From Acidobacteriota bacterium (GTDB taxonomy: Bacteria; Acidobacteriota; Terriglobia; Bryobacterales; Bryobacteraceae): a stretch of DNA of 43,622 bases. Numbering within the stretch: position 1 is the first letter of the stretch; each line of letters begins with the position of its first letter. The stretch lies in NCBI GenBank assembly GCA_025352795.1, contig JANXSF010000065.1:1-43622 (forward strand), given 5' to 3'. The notes under the pieces were generated by a model. It was not told the origin of the DNA, searched no databases, and was given only the letters and a program-made list of their open reading frames with translations. Both the position numbers and the translations under genes were made by a program. Shown in pieces: positions 17,094 through 26,442 of the stretch.

Positions 17094-18353
17094 TTAGTTT
17101 GCAGCTCCCGCAGCCTTGCGGAAGAGTGCAGCAAATCCACCGGGTGTATAAACCGATGGGTGCTCCAGATAATCGTAGAGAGGCGTAATGGCTTGCTGCG
17201 CTTCTTTGGAATTGCCAGTAATCGCCGCCGTCAGCGAATCCAGGGACATAGTGGCCACTTCTGCGGCATGCACCCCATGGGCGGCGATTCGATTACTTTC
17301 GCCCGCCAGAGCGCGGACGATCGCCTTGGCATTTTGCTCCGTGAAATCGACCTTTTCAAATTTTGCCGCCAGTTGATCCCCCAGCGCCGCCGCCTTTTCC
17401 GCCGCGCGGATTGGGGCTACGCTCAATTGGTTGGAAATTGTCAGGGCAACTTCGTTCAACACTGCGTCCAATGGGCTGCTCATTTCCGGTGCCATCTGCG
17501 ATACCAACACGCGCAACACCGCCATTCGCGACATATTCAATTGCAAACTCCCCGGCTTGTGCGCACCATAGCCTTGCTGGATGCGCCAACTATCCTGCCG
17601 CAGATCGTGGTGACATTGATAACATTCCAGCTCCGCAAACTCCGGCCAATTCTTAGCCGCACGGGTCGCCAGCAATCGCATTCCTTCGGCCATCCCCGTG
17701 GCTTGCCCCACCGCCCAGTTCCGAACCCGAGGCTTTGCGTTCCCCGCCGAAGGCTTCACATCCCGATGATGCACCGGCTGCGCCCAGGTGAACGTATCCA
17801 GCTCGAAATTCAGATCCGGATGCCCCGCCGCATACAGTTCATGGTCCACTACCCGATCCTTCGACCCCACATGGCATTCCATGCAATTGGTCGCTCGCAA
17901 GCGGATGTTGTTCTTAGTGTCCACCATGCCCGCAGCCACACTCGCCGCGTGTGAGTTGGACTGGGTATGCGTCCCTAACCACTTTTCCGCTGCACCGTGA
18001 CATGCCTCACAGGACACCCCATCATTGGCTGACTTTTCCGGCGAACCCACCGCGTGGCAAGACGTGCATCGGGCATCTTTTTGAGGATCGGAAATCCGCA
18101 AGATCTCAGCCATGCGTTTGGAACGCGGATCAGTAAGTACTTTCGACGCCCTGGAGTGCTTGTCGTTTAACTGCCAGATGGCATATTCATTGCCCCAAAT
18201 CCGACTATCCTTCTCACTTGCAACCGACGTGCCGCCGTGACAATTGGAGCTTGCACAACCGCCCGCACCAATGTATTTCTGAGCCTGCGCTGGTGGCAAT
18301 ATCGCCAACAGGAATACTAAGATCAGCGCCAGCCTCACCTCGGTTAGTTTCAT
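17094..18353 (-). CDS. Periplasmic c554-like pentaheme cytochrome c
   Basis: The 419-aa protein has a signal peptide (about 1-25, ending PPAQAQ). It has five heme-attachment sites: a CX4CH site, CASSNCH, at residues 33-39, then CTSCH, CEACH, CMECH and CYQCH. Spacing and the segments YAIWQLNDKHSRA and GVSCEACHGAAEKWL are like the cytochrome c554 family, whose members pass electrons from hydroxylamine oxidoreductase or serve other periplasmic chains. No such oxidoreductase is present here. The C-terminal ~170 residues are helical and lack hemes. It sits between the kinase-cyclase and beta-barrel genes with gaps of 8 and 12 nt and has a GAGGT ribosome-binding site. Confidence 0.88.
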   Translation of the reverse strand: MKLTEVRLALILVFLLAILPPAQAQKYIGAGGCASSNCHGGTSVASEKDSRIWGNEYAIWQLNDKHSRASKVLTDPRSKRMAEILRISDPQKDARCTSCHAVGSPEKSANDGVSCEACHGAAEKWLGTHTQSNSHAASVAAGMVDTKNNIRLRATNCMECHVGSKDRVVDHELYAAGHPDLNFELDTFTWAQPVHHRDVKPSAGNAKPRVRNWAVGQATGMAEGMRLLATRAAKNWPEFAELECYQCHHDLRQDSWRIQQGYGAHKPGSLQLNMSRMAVLRVLVSQMAPEMSSPLDAVLNEVALTISNQLSVAPIRAAEKAAALGDQLAAKFEKVDFTEQNAKAIVRALAGESNRIAAHGVHAAEVATMSLDSLTAAITGNSKEAQQAITPLYDYLEHPSVYTPGGFAALFRKAAGAAN

Positions 18354-18361
18354 GGACTACC

Positions 18362-20461
18362 TCATAAATGTCGTAACGGAACTTTTTGCACAAGAAATTC
18401 CCCTGTGCCCTTCAGTTCCGTCTGGTTAGTCTGCTCATTATTCTTTTCCACCAGATTCCCGGCGTTCTTCCGTAAAAATTCGCGCAATTCGGCCACCATC
18501 ATGCCGTCTTCCACCTTAATCACACCACCGGGCATTACATTAGATGACTTGCGCATCTTTTCAATTTCCTGCACAGGCACGAGCGACCACACCACGTAAC
18601 AAATCTCCGTTCCAGTTGCTTGGTCGAATTGAAACCAGCCATCTTTCGGAACACGAACCGTTTGACCCTGGCCGATTTTCGGATCCCATTCGGCACCTGC
18701 CAACGGAAATAGAATCAGGAAAGTTTTCTTTGCCACTTTCTCGTCCATCGCCTCGTTCAACACATATAAATAGCCCTGTTTCGGCGATGTAATATTCAAG
18801 GCCACCCGGTAATTGGACTGAAAAATGACGTTCCCTACGCTACGGAACTCCTGCCCGAAATCCTTGCCATCGTTGGTGGGTTGCACGGTGAAAAAATATT
18901 GCAATTCATTGAACGATACCGGCACCATATACTTCCATGAAACGAATCCAGCAGCTCCAAAAAGTGTCACAAAAGCTAAAGCCGCTAGCTGTTTGCTTCT
19001 GGGAGACCGCTTGCTTGTCATATCGGCAGCAAACTTCTGCGGCAATACAGTATTTCCTAAATCCGCAGTAGCCAAATTGTAAATGTGCAGTACCACGCCG
19101 TGCTTCACTTCCCGATTCCCAAAGTCCACCAGATAGGGCCGCCAATTACTCAATTGCGCAAGCGTTGTGGCCATGGCTTCGGAAACCAGAATGTGCCCGG
19201 CATCGCCGGAATCCATGACCCTTTGCGCCATGTTGATGCCACCACCGGCCACATTGGAATTGGCGTTGATATCGGCGACTTTATAAACCGGGCCGGAGTG
19301 AATGCCCATCCGTAATTTCAAATGCGGTCTGCTCTTCAACGCCTTCGCTATTTCCAAGGCACATTGCGCGGGCTGGGTGGGATCGCCGAAGAATGACAAC
19401 GCCATGCCATCGCCAGTGGGCAGGCTGATCACATCGTCATTGCCTTCCGCGCGTTTAAAGGCTGCGCACGTTTTTACAACATTCTGAAGCTCTGCCAGAT
19501 ATTCCCGCTGCAGATCCATCGGCAACAGCGAATAGCCAACCAGATCAGTAAACAGGATGTGACCCACTTCCAAATTACTCGGATCTTTGCCCTTGCCTTG
19601 CTTGGCCGTAAGAGTCTGGGACATGGCTTCGCCAAACTCCCGAGCCGTCTGAAATCGATCCACCTCATGATAGGAAATTGCCTTCAAAATTGCCCTTCCT
19701 GCTGCATCGGGCAAACCTGGCCGCAATTTCTGGGGTGCTTCCGCCAGTGATTTTTCTGCTGAAACCAAATGCTCTAGCGACGCCGCAAACGGCTTTTGCC
19801 CGGTCACCATTTCATACGCGCAAATACCCATGGCGTAAACATCGGTAGTAGCGGAAGGCTTTCCGGCAAACTGCTCTGGCGACATGTAGGAATACTTTCC
19901 CGCCACTTGCGTCTTTTCCCCGCCAAAAGCTGAATTCTGAATTCCGGCAATGCCGAAGTCAATCACTTTGGCGTGTTCCTCATCCAATCCATGCTTTTGC
20001 AGCATGATGTTTTCTGGCGTCAGGTCGCGATGCCAAACCCCTTTTTCATGCGCCGCACTCAATGCCTGCCCCACTTGCCGCAATAGACCGGCAGCCCGTC
20101 CAAAATCCAGTGGACCGGCGGCCAGCGCCTGCCGCAAATTCTGACCTTCAATGTACTGCATCACTAGAAATTGCCGACCCTCAGAAGTCTCGCCGGTATC
20201 CAGCGCGCCAACCACGCCAGGGTGATCAATGCGAGCCAGCGCTTCCATCTCCTGCAGGAACTTTTTACGAATCCAGGCATCCTGCTGCGATTCGTCCAGC
20301 AGAACCTTAATGACCACCTTCTTATTCATCAGTTGGCGATCGCGCGCCAGGTAGACTACACTCATCCCGCCGCGGCCAAGCTCGCGCTCCACTTCGTAGC
20401 GGTCTTTCAAAACCAGCAAGGTCACGGGCGGTCGCGTTTGTTCAGAGTCCTCTAGATTCAT
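18362..20461 (-). CDS. Fusion of Ser/Thr protein kinase, class III nucleotide cyclase-like domain, transmembrane helix and DUF4384
   Basis: The 699-aa protein combines four parts. The kinase domain (about 22-285) has a GRGGMS loop, K52, HRD at 144-146 and DFG at 168-170; the usual HRDLKPEN reads HRDLTPEN. The class III cyclase-like domain (about 296-465) has the two metal-binding aspartates D306 (FTDLVGYS) and D351 (TGDG), and the transition-state residues N410 and R414 (INMAQR). The usual substrate-selecting Lys and Asp positions appear as Leu and Asn, so nucleotide specificity or activity is uncertain. One TM helix is at about 491-510. A DUF4384 domain (GYLYVLNEAMDEK...LFPLAG) lies outside the membrane. 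It probably senses the envelope and signals inside. It lies next to the cytochrome genes. Confidence 0.92.
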   Translation of the reverse strand: MNLEDSEQTRPPVTLLVLKDRYEVERELGRGGMSVVYLARDRQLMNKKVVIKVLLDESQQDAWIRKKFLQEMEALARIDHPGVVGALDTGETSEGRQFLVMQYIEGQNLRQALAAGPLDFGRAAGLLRQVGQALSAAHEKGVWHRDLTPENIMLQKHGLDEEHAKVIDFGIAGIQNSAFGGEKTQVAGKYSYMSPEQFAGKPSATTDVYAMGICAYEMVTGQKPFAASLEHLVSAEKSLAEAPQKLRPGLPDAAGRAILKAISYHEVDRFQTAREFGEAMSQTLTAKQGKGKDPSNLEVGHILFTDLVGYSLLPMDLQREYLAELQNVVKTCAAFKRAEGNDDVISLPTGDGMALSFFGDPTQPAQCALEIAKALKSRPHLKLRMGIHSGPVYKVADINANSNVAGGGINMAQRVMDSGDAGHILVSEAMATTLAQLSNWRPYLVDFGNREVKHGVVLHIYNLATADLGNTVLPQKFAADMTSKRSPRSKQLAALAFVTLFGAAGFVSWKYMVPVSFNELQYFFTVQPTNDGKDFGQEFRSVGNVIFQSNYRVALNITSPKQGYLYVLNEAMDEKVAKKTFLILFPLAGAEWDPKIGQGQTVRVPKDGWFQFDQATGTEICYVVWSLVPVQEIEKMRKSSNVMPGGVIKVEDGMMVAELREFLRKNAGNLVEKNNEQTNQTELKGTGEFLVQKVPLRHL

Positions 20462-23400
20462 CTACTGACAGCTTGCACTACGCTCTACCGATTGTCCAAT
20501 TTGATTGGTTAACTGAAGCTTCACAGTGGTGATGTCAGTTACGTTTCCCTGCACCGTAAAGGGTTGGGTGTACTCGAAGGCAACGCAGCTAATCCCCGCC
20601 GTGGCAGTGCAAGTTTTAGTTGCCGCCCAGGTGGTGAACGGAGCGGTGGCATCCACCGTAAGGGAACTTGTTCCCAGGTTGTTGCCTGTAAAGCTGAACA
20701 GAGCCTGACTGGCTTGCCGAGTATTGGTGAAGCCGGTGGCCACCACATCGAACGCCCCAGCTTTGCGCGTGCAGGTAAGGGTGGCAATCCCCGCCACGGC
20801 TCGCGGTACCGTCAACGTTTGTGGGGTCAGTCCAGTTCCAGTTACGGCAACCGGACCACTGGTAAGCTGCGGTGTCAAAGTAATCACTCCTGCGCTGGTT
20901 CCAGTCTTGAAGGTTGCAGTCAGCTTTGTCTGGCCCTGTGCTGGAATGTTGATTGGCAATGTTCGGCTGTTGTTTGAAAACTGAATGGCTGGGTCATCGG
21001 GCAGTCCTGCATCAGGGCGGAAAGTCAACGTCAGCGATCCTACTAAATCTGCGGGGAAAGGTCCGCCCAAGCTCACCGTAACCGTTTCGTCCTTGCCCGG
21101 ACTTGTGGTTGTGGGTAAGACCAATAGGAGCGACACAGGGGGCAGGAAGACCGTGAATGGAAGTCCATTCGACGGTGCCCCACGGGGTCCAACAACACTG
21201 ATCGTTACTCCGCCGGGTGTGGTCAATAAACTTGCGGGAACATCCGCTTTCAATCCACCTGTAACAGGCGTAGTGGTAAGCGCTGTGCTGTTCCAACGAA
21301 TCACAGAACCTGCCTCAAACCCGATACCGTTCGCAATCAGACTGAAAGTCGGGCTGCCCACCTGGATGGTATTCTGGCTGAGCCCGGAAATCTGTGGAGA
21401 AGTGTTTACTGTAATTTGAGCTGTACCTGACCCCGATGGGGTGGAAACCGTTAGCTGACAAACGCCCGGTCGCGTCAAAAGATTGCCGGGAAGGACAGCC
21501 GTCAGGGAAGTGCTGCTGATGATGGAAATCGCCAATGTTACTGGCGGTGGCGGAGGTGGCTGACAGGAAAATTGCACCAGCGTACCCTGTCCAAAACCGG
21601 TACCCGTAATCACGATGGTGGTGTTGCCATCGCCAACGGTCACAGTGGGGATATTCACTGTGATGATGCCGATCTGCAAAAGGTAAGGGCTGGACCGAAC
21701 TCCGTCTGGCGTCAATGCCGTCAAACTAGTGGTGGCCAATTGACCCAACAAGCTCACTGGTAAGACCACCGTCAACTGTGTGGGGCTGATAAAGGTGGTG
21801 GCCAAGCTCAAGTTGTTTGCTTGAATCGTCACGCCATCAAAGAAATTCCTTCCTGTAACAACTACAGTCACCACTGCTGTGCCTAGCGCCACCGGATTCG
21901 GGGTAGCTGATTCAATCACCGGCACCGGTCGGACAGTAAAGGGCAACTGATTCGACACTTGCAGGTTAGGATTTTTCACACTTACCTGAATTGTTCCTGG
22001 CTGGGTAATCGCACTCGCCGGAACATTCGCCGTCAAAGACCCGTTAGTGGCGCTGATGGGGGTCAGCGAAGTGGATCCAAATTCCACAGTGGCTCCTTGT
22101 TGAAATCCAACGCCACTCACCGTCAAAGCGAATCCCACTGCAGTAGCCGTGCGAACCACGGGACTGAGTAACGTAATGGTCAATCGTCCGATGAAGAAAT
22201 CGACAGCATTCGACAATCCTCCATCGGGGTTCGTCACTGTAACAGGAACTGAACCCACTTGGGTAATCAAGTCTGGAGTCACGGTCACAACCAGTTGGGA
22301 TTCGTTCGACGAAATTGGTCGCAACGCAATAGTGCCAAAGTTCACAACCGCACCGCTGAGGAATCCTCTGCCAGTGACGGTTAGAGGGAACGCCGGACCA
22401 CCAGCAACCGTGTTCGCCGGATCTAGCGAGATGATCAACGGTGTGGACTTGACAATTACGCTGATTCCCACTGGGACACTAGGATTTTGGGCTCCGCCTG
22501 CGGTAATGGTCACGGTATCTTTGTAGGTCCCTGGGGCAAGGCCGGTGGTATTCACAGATACGGAAACCGATCCAGGCGTGGTTCCACGGGATGGGGTAAA
22601 CGTGATGGGCAATGCCCCACCCGATGAAACACTGAAGTCAAGGCTGGCACCGGATGACGTAACGCTTAAGGTTTGTGCCGCAGGGCTGGGCTGGCCTTGG
22701 GTCGATGAGAAGCTCACCTGATTCGGACTGACGATTAAATTGGGACCAATAGGAACAGGAGGGCTCACCGGTGCAATTGTGAATTGGAAAAGGTTCCGCA
22801 GCGAACTATTTGCGTTAAATCGGGGCACATTGGTGAGCAGTGGGAGTTCTAAACTCGGGTCTGGATTGGCGGGCACAATCGAAAAATCCACTTGTGGAGT
22901 TGGATACGTTCCAACGGGGACCGCTGCCGACGAATAATACAATCCGAAATCAAAATTTGTACTGGTCAAAGGATTCGCGTTCAGTACTTCCCATATGGCG
23001 GTTGCTGTGCCATCGGAAGCGACAGTCAGTTGGACAATACCAGTGGATGCGCTGGTAGGTGGATTGACCGCGCTAAATACCCCCTCTTGAGTCGCTGTCA
23101 ATCGGGCTGCCTCGGTCGCGCTGGCACCGGTGCTCAGGGTATCTACATAAATTTGTGTCTGTGGAGGCAGGTTCTTGAACTTGACCACCAGCCTTGTTCC
23201 CTGGCTAGCTAACCCTGCCAATCGGAAGTCGCCAATATTAGGAACATTTGGAAACGCAGAATTATAAAATCCGGTTTCTGATGTATAGGCAGTTCCAGGT
23301 GTGTTTTGGGATACTGGCGTTGGCGATGTGTTCACGTTCGGAGGCGCAGTCAGTGAGCGGCCCATGAATGCCATTTGAAATCCTTCGCTGAAACGTAACG

Positions 23401-24736
23401 TGGCAATCTTTTGAAAGGAGTTGGCGGAACCTAACGGAAACGCCGTTGCAACTGTCTGATTCGCCGAATTAGCCGCATCACGAAGGCTGGACGTCAATGT
23501 TGTGGAAACCACTGCGACCGCAACTGGGGATCCACTGATCGTGAGTTGCGCACTGTTGTTGATAGTGGCCAGCACCGCTGTCCCAACGGACAACGAATTT
23601 GCGTCTAAACGGACATTGGTAAATCGTAGAGTGCGTATCCCCGACCCAGGAGGATCGAAAGGAATGGCTTGGAAAATGACTGCGTTGGCTGAACTGGTAA
23701 TCCATCCAGCATGAACATTCCGATTATTTGGGCTATTGGCCGATTGCGTTCCAGAACCGTAATACGTCGTGGCACCAGTGCCGTTGCCGAAACCGCCGCA
23801 AGATCCAGTGCTGCTATCGCAAACAAATTGGTTGGCTGGGGCAGGCTCGTCTAAAAGCAGCAAGGCACCACTTCTTATGCCACCAAAGCCCGGACCAACG
23901 GGCAATCCAATAATAGGGGTAGTAATTGGAACTAACGAACTGATTGAAAAGTCCACCTGTGGAATTGCCTGACCAGTAGCGGTAGGTACGCCACCTCTGC
24001 ATATGACTACAACGTCGTCCACCAGTTCTGTTGATCCCAGGCTGCGCACGTTACGAGGTGTCGCTGATGCGCTGCAAGTCAACGCGGGGAAGCCGGCGCT
24101 TGCGGTGATGCTGAAATTATCAAGGCCGGAGGTGGCATTTATGTTCTGGCCAACGGCAATTGTATTGGCCACTTGATAACCAACGGAGATGCTTGCCGCT
24201 CCAACAGTAAAGTTAGGATGACTGGTGCAATCCAGCGCCACTGCGGACGGGTTAACGGCGCAAAAATTACTCTCAGTTAAGCCGCTACCTGTAAAAGTTG
24301 TGAACGCGGTGCCAAATAAGATTGTGTCAATGTTCGGCCCCACGTAGGTGGTGGAGCCTTGTTGCAATGCGATACGGTACTCAACGTTTGGAAGAAATGA
24401 CGGTCCAATGTTGACCAGGTCGTAGGAGTAACTGATGGTGGAAATTCCACTGGCGAGGTTCAGCGTCTGTGGACCGTAGCGATGAAATCCGCGAAGGACC
24501 CCTGGCCCGTTACCACTGGCGGCGGTGTGGGTCTCTACACGATAAGTTCCAGGGTTTCCTCCACTGATTTGTGATCCAGAAAAGGTCGGATTGAATGCAT
24601 TGAAGGTGGAAACAGCGTTGACCGTCCAATCGGCATTGTTGAAAGTCCCATCGGAAATGGTTTGTTGTCCAAACAGAAGCCCGCCCGATATAGCGACCAT
24701 CAAACTGCATTTGGCAATGCTGTGTAACGTTCGCAT
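20462..24736 (-). CDS. Large secreted surface protein with BACON-like and IPT/TIG repeats
   Basis: The 1424-aa protein has a signal peptide (ending GGLLFGQ). Its N-terminal region (about 25-215) resembles PEP-CTERM-style extracellular domains. A BACON-like domain begins LIVSPNQVSFSSTQGQ. Five IPT/TIG immunoglobulin-like repeats follow, recognisable by TGRGF, SGVGF, TGRNF, TGTGF and ANGIGF motifs, each with a following 'VTV.NP.G' strand. Such proteins mediate adhesion or scaffold surface complexes; no catalytic residues were seen. No sorting signal or membrane helix was found at the C-terminus, which ends in a Cys-containing Ig-like domain. The start overlaps the upstream stop by 1 nt (TAATG) and the kinase-cyclase gene starts directly after its end. 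Confidence 0.85.
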   Translation of the reverse strand: MRTLHSIAKCSLMVAISGGLLFGQQTISDGTFNNADWTVNAVSTFNAFNPTFSGSQISGGNPGTYRVETHTAASGNGPGVLRGFHRYGPQTLNLASGISTISYSYDLVNIGPSFLPNVEYRIALQQGSTTYVGPNIDTILFGTAFTTFTGSGLTESNFCAVNPSAVALDCTSHPNFTVGAASISVGYQVANTIAVGQNINATSGLDNFSITASAGFPALTCSASATPRNVRSLGSTELVDDVVVICRGGVPTATGQAIPQVDFSISSLVPITTPIIGLPVGPGFGGIRSGALLLLDEPAPANQFVCDSSTGSCGGFGNGTGATTYYGSGTQSANSPNNRNVHAGWITSSANAVIFQAIPFDPPGSGIRTLRFTNVRLDANSLSVGTAVLATINNSAQLTISGSPVAVAVVSTTLTSSLRDAANSANQTVATAFPLGSANSFQKIATLRFSEGFQMAFMGRSLTAPPNVNTSPTPVSQNTPGTAYTSETGFYNSAFPNVPNIGDFRLAGLASQGTRLVVKFKNLPPQTQIYVDTLSTGASATEAARLTATQEGVFSAVNPPTSASTGIVQLTVASDGTATAIWEVLNANPLTSTNFDFGLYYSSAAVPVGTYPTPQVDFSIVPANPDPSLELPLLTNVPRFNANSSLRNLFQFTIAPVSPPVPIGPNLIVSPNQVSFSSTQGQPSPAAQTLSVTSSGASLDFSVSSGGALPITFTPSRGTTPGSVSVSVNTTGLAPGTYKDTVTITAGGAQNPSVPVGISVIVKSTPLIISLDPANTVAGGPAFPLTVTGRGFLSGAVVNFGTIALRPISSNESQLVVTVTPDLITQVGSVPVTVTNPDGGLSNAVDFFIGRLTITLLSPVVRTATAVGFALTVSGVGFQQGATVEFGSTSLTPISATNGSLTANVPASAITQPGTIQVSVKNPNLQVSNQLPFTVRPVPVIESATPNPVALGTAVVTVVVTGRNFFDGVTIQANNLSLATTFISPTQLTVVLPVSLLGQLATTSLTALTPDGVRSSPYLLQIGIITVNIPTVTVGDGNTTIVITGTGFGQGTLVQFSCQPPPPPPVTLAISIISSTSLTAVLPGNLLTRPGVCQLTVSTPSGSGTAQITVNTSPQISGLSQNTIQVGSPTFSLIANGIGFEAGSVIRWNSTALTTTPVTGGLKADVPASLLTTPGGVTISVVGPRGAPSNGLPFTVFLPPVSLLLVLPTTTSPGKDETVTVSLGGPFPADLVGSLTLTFRPDAGLPDDPAIQFSNNSRTLPINIPAQGQTKLTATFKTGTSAGVITLTPQLTSGPVAVTGTGLTPQTLTVPRAVAGIATLTCTRKAGAFDVVATGFTNTRQASQALFSFTGNNLGTSSLTVDATAPFTTWAATKTCTATAGISCVAFEYTQPFTVQGNVTDITTVKLQLTNQIGQSVERSASCQ

Positions 24737-25662
24737 TAGTTTTCACCTCGCGTTGCAACAAAGGTCACCCGCGGTTCATCGTCATCGCCATTCAACAGCC
24801 ACACTGTTCCATCCTTCAGTGAATTCAGTCGGAACACTGAGTTGCCATGCAATCGCGACAAATCGGTTGGGGTGCAATCGCATTGCAGCATTTTGCTGGT
24901 CCCGGCTTTCAAATTACGAATCACAATATTGCCCTGCTTCAACAGCGCGATAATGCTGCGTCCGTCGCCGGAAATAGCTGCTTTTACTGGATTCACAATA
25001 TCTTCCTGAACCCCCAGCTCCACGGTTTGCCCGTCCCGCAGTAGCGTGATTTTGTCTGCAGTCAGGGCCACTACGTCGTTGCTGCCTGCGAAGAAATTTG
25101 CTTCTAAAATCTCACTGGAAGGGATCAACAACTGCTTGCCTTGTTCCAACTTGTAGGCGTATAAACCACCTTCGGCGGAGGCCAGCACACTGCTTGCGGC
25201 GTCGTCAACAGCCAGTATGCCAGGAACAGTATCTAATGCTAATTCGCGCGCCAAACGTCCACTGGCGGGCAGTCCTTCGAATACCTGAACCAGATTGCCA
25301 TCTTCATAATAAAGAGCCGCCACCCGACCCCGGGCGCTCATCACAATGCGTGTCGGATTCGCCTTCGCCCCAACCAGTTCGGCAGAATTTGAACCTTGCA
25401 CAATCAGCACTCGGCCACTTTCAGCGGCCACACCCAATGCAAAGGAACCTTCTGGCGACCCCACCGCTAACGACAATTCCAGGTCAACTTTATCGCCCAT
25501 GAATGCCGACATGGGAATCCCCGTGATGGGTCGCAATACCAGCGCTTCGGTATCGAAAATCCAGCCCAGCCAGGGCACCCCAACCACTCCTTGTCCAACT
25601 TGCGCGGCGGCAATTCCAGCCGTCAGTAGCATGCTGCATAAAATAACGATGAATGTGCGCAT
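24736..25662 (-). CDS. Secreted beta-propeller-like protein of unknown function
   Basis: The 308-aa product has a signal peptide (MRTFIVILCSMLLTAGIAAAQ). It is built from repeating short strands (SGRVLIVQGS, GRVAALYYEDG, GGLYAYKLEQG, GNIVIRNLKAG, GTVWLLNGDDD) that read like blades of a beta-propeller. No named family is recognised. It has one CDC pair (LQCDCTP) but no heme motif. It is translationally coupled to the IPT/TIG gene by a TAATG overlap and lies 16 nt behind the Ig-like gene, so it probably belongs to the same surface assembly. Confidence 0.7.
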   Translation of the reverse strand: MRTFIVILCSMLLTAGIAAAQVGQGVVGVPWLGWIFDTEALVLRPITGIPMSAFMGDKVDLELSLAVGSPEGSFALGVAAESGRVLIVQGSNSAELVGAKANPTRIVMSARGRVAALYYEDGNLVQVFEGLPASGRLARELALDTVPGILAVDDAASSVLASAEGGLYAYKLEQGKQLLIPSSEILEANFFAGSNDVVALTADKITLLRDGQTVELGVQEDIVNPVKAAISGDGRSIIALLKQGNIVIRNLKAGTSKMLQCDCTPTDLSRLHGNSVFRLNSLKDGTVWLLNGDDDEPRVTFVATRGEN

Positions 25663-25678
25663 TTTAATAAGAGATCCT

Positions 25679-26251
25679 CTACCGCACCACGCCCGGACCA
25701 GCCGTAATAATGGTGGGTTGCGTTACTGGTGTGTTAGAGCCACCGGTTGTGGCCACCACTACCGCGACCACAGCACCCGCAGCAATAGCCCCCACTGTCG
25801 CCCACTTAGCCGGAGGACTCATCCCAGGTCCGGTATTTACAGAATTGATCTCAGAACTGGCCGATTGTCCATTATTCTGCGCTCGTACCTGAATTTTCAT
25901 CTTTCCCTTGGCCGTATTCGGTTGAAAGCCCTTGCCCGCCGCCCGACCGTTGGCATCCGTCGTCACCGTGAGTAGCTTGGAGCCGCCCTGAAACGTTCCC
26001 GATGCTCCGTAGTTCGGCAGTACGAAAGTGACCAGCGCCCCGCCCACAGGACGGTTATTTTCATCCTGCACTTCGACGATTGGTTCGCGGGCAGTGCGCT
26101 GCTTAATGTTGTTGGTGGCGCCTTCGCCTTCAATAATGACGATTTTCAAGCGAACGGGTTCTTGTGAATATAAAAGAGGTGCAGTACCCGTACTGCAAAG
26201 CAGCATGGTGGACAATAGCTGCGCTATAAAAGCCTTGGGGGAGTTGGGCAT
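25679..26251 (-). CDS. Small secreted protein with an Ig-like/carboxypeptidase-regulatory-like domain
   Basis: I set the start at 26251 (MPNSPKAFIAQLLSTML), which gives a signal peptide ending near LLYSQ and a 190-aa protein; the longer frame to 26365 would run across the divergent promoter region. Residues from about 35 to 130 read as one Ig-like domain (REPIVEVQDENNRPVGGALVTFVLPNYGAS, then a GRA-type turn). A hydrophobic glycine/alanine/valine stretch (GAIAAGAVVAVVVATTGG) near the C-terminus could be a membrane helix. It is the first gene of the minus-strand run. Its function is not known. Confidence 0.75.
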   Translation of the reverse strand: MPNSPKAFIAQLLSTMLLCSTGTAPLLYSQEPVRLKIVIIEGEGATNNIKQRTAREPIVEVQDENNRPVGGALVTFVLPNYGASGTFQGGSKLLTVTTDANGRAAGKGFQPNTAKGKMKIQVRAQNNGQSASSEINSVNTGPGMSPPAKWATVGAIAAGAVVAVVVATTGGSNTPVTQPTIITAGPGVVR

Positions 26252-26294
26252 AGTTACGTAAATCCTTGATCTTAAGAGACTACAACACAATCCT

Positions 26295-26322
26295 ATTATC
26301 ATTGCAACCCTACTGCTGACAC
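26295..26322 (-). promoter_or_regulatory. Candidate sigma70-like promoter for the minus-strand operon
   Basis: On the minus strand GTGTCA (26322-26317) is followed after 16 nt by GATAAT (26300-26295). The -10 is close to consensus and the -35 matches four of six bases. It would leave a leader of about 40 nt before the ATG at 26251. Confidence 0.35.
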
Positions 26323-26411
26323 TCGTAGTAGTACTAATATCTTGATGTCGCAAATCCGACTTCACTGTTTCATGCGTAAACGAATGCAGAACAGGGTCAC
26401 AATATTTTGGC

Positions 26412-26442
26412 TTGCTTTTTCAAGTTCGCAGCGCGATATAGT
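26412..26442 (+). promoter_or_regulatory. Candidate sigma70-like promoter for the plus-strand operon
   Basis: TTGCTT (26412-26417) is followed after 17 nt by GATATA (26435-26440), or after 19 nt by TATAGT (26437-26442). The leader to the ATG at 26562 would be over 110 nt. A GAGGT ribosome-binding site lies at 26552-26556, five nt before that ATG. Confidence 0.35.

Noticed and set aside
17160-17954. Plus-strand frame of 264 aa
   Set aside because: It is antisense to the pentaheme cytochrome gene, which has five heme sites and a signal peptide.
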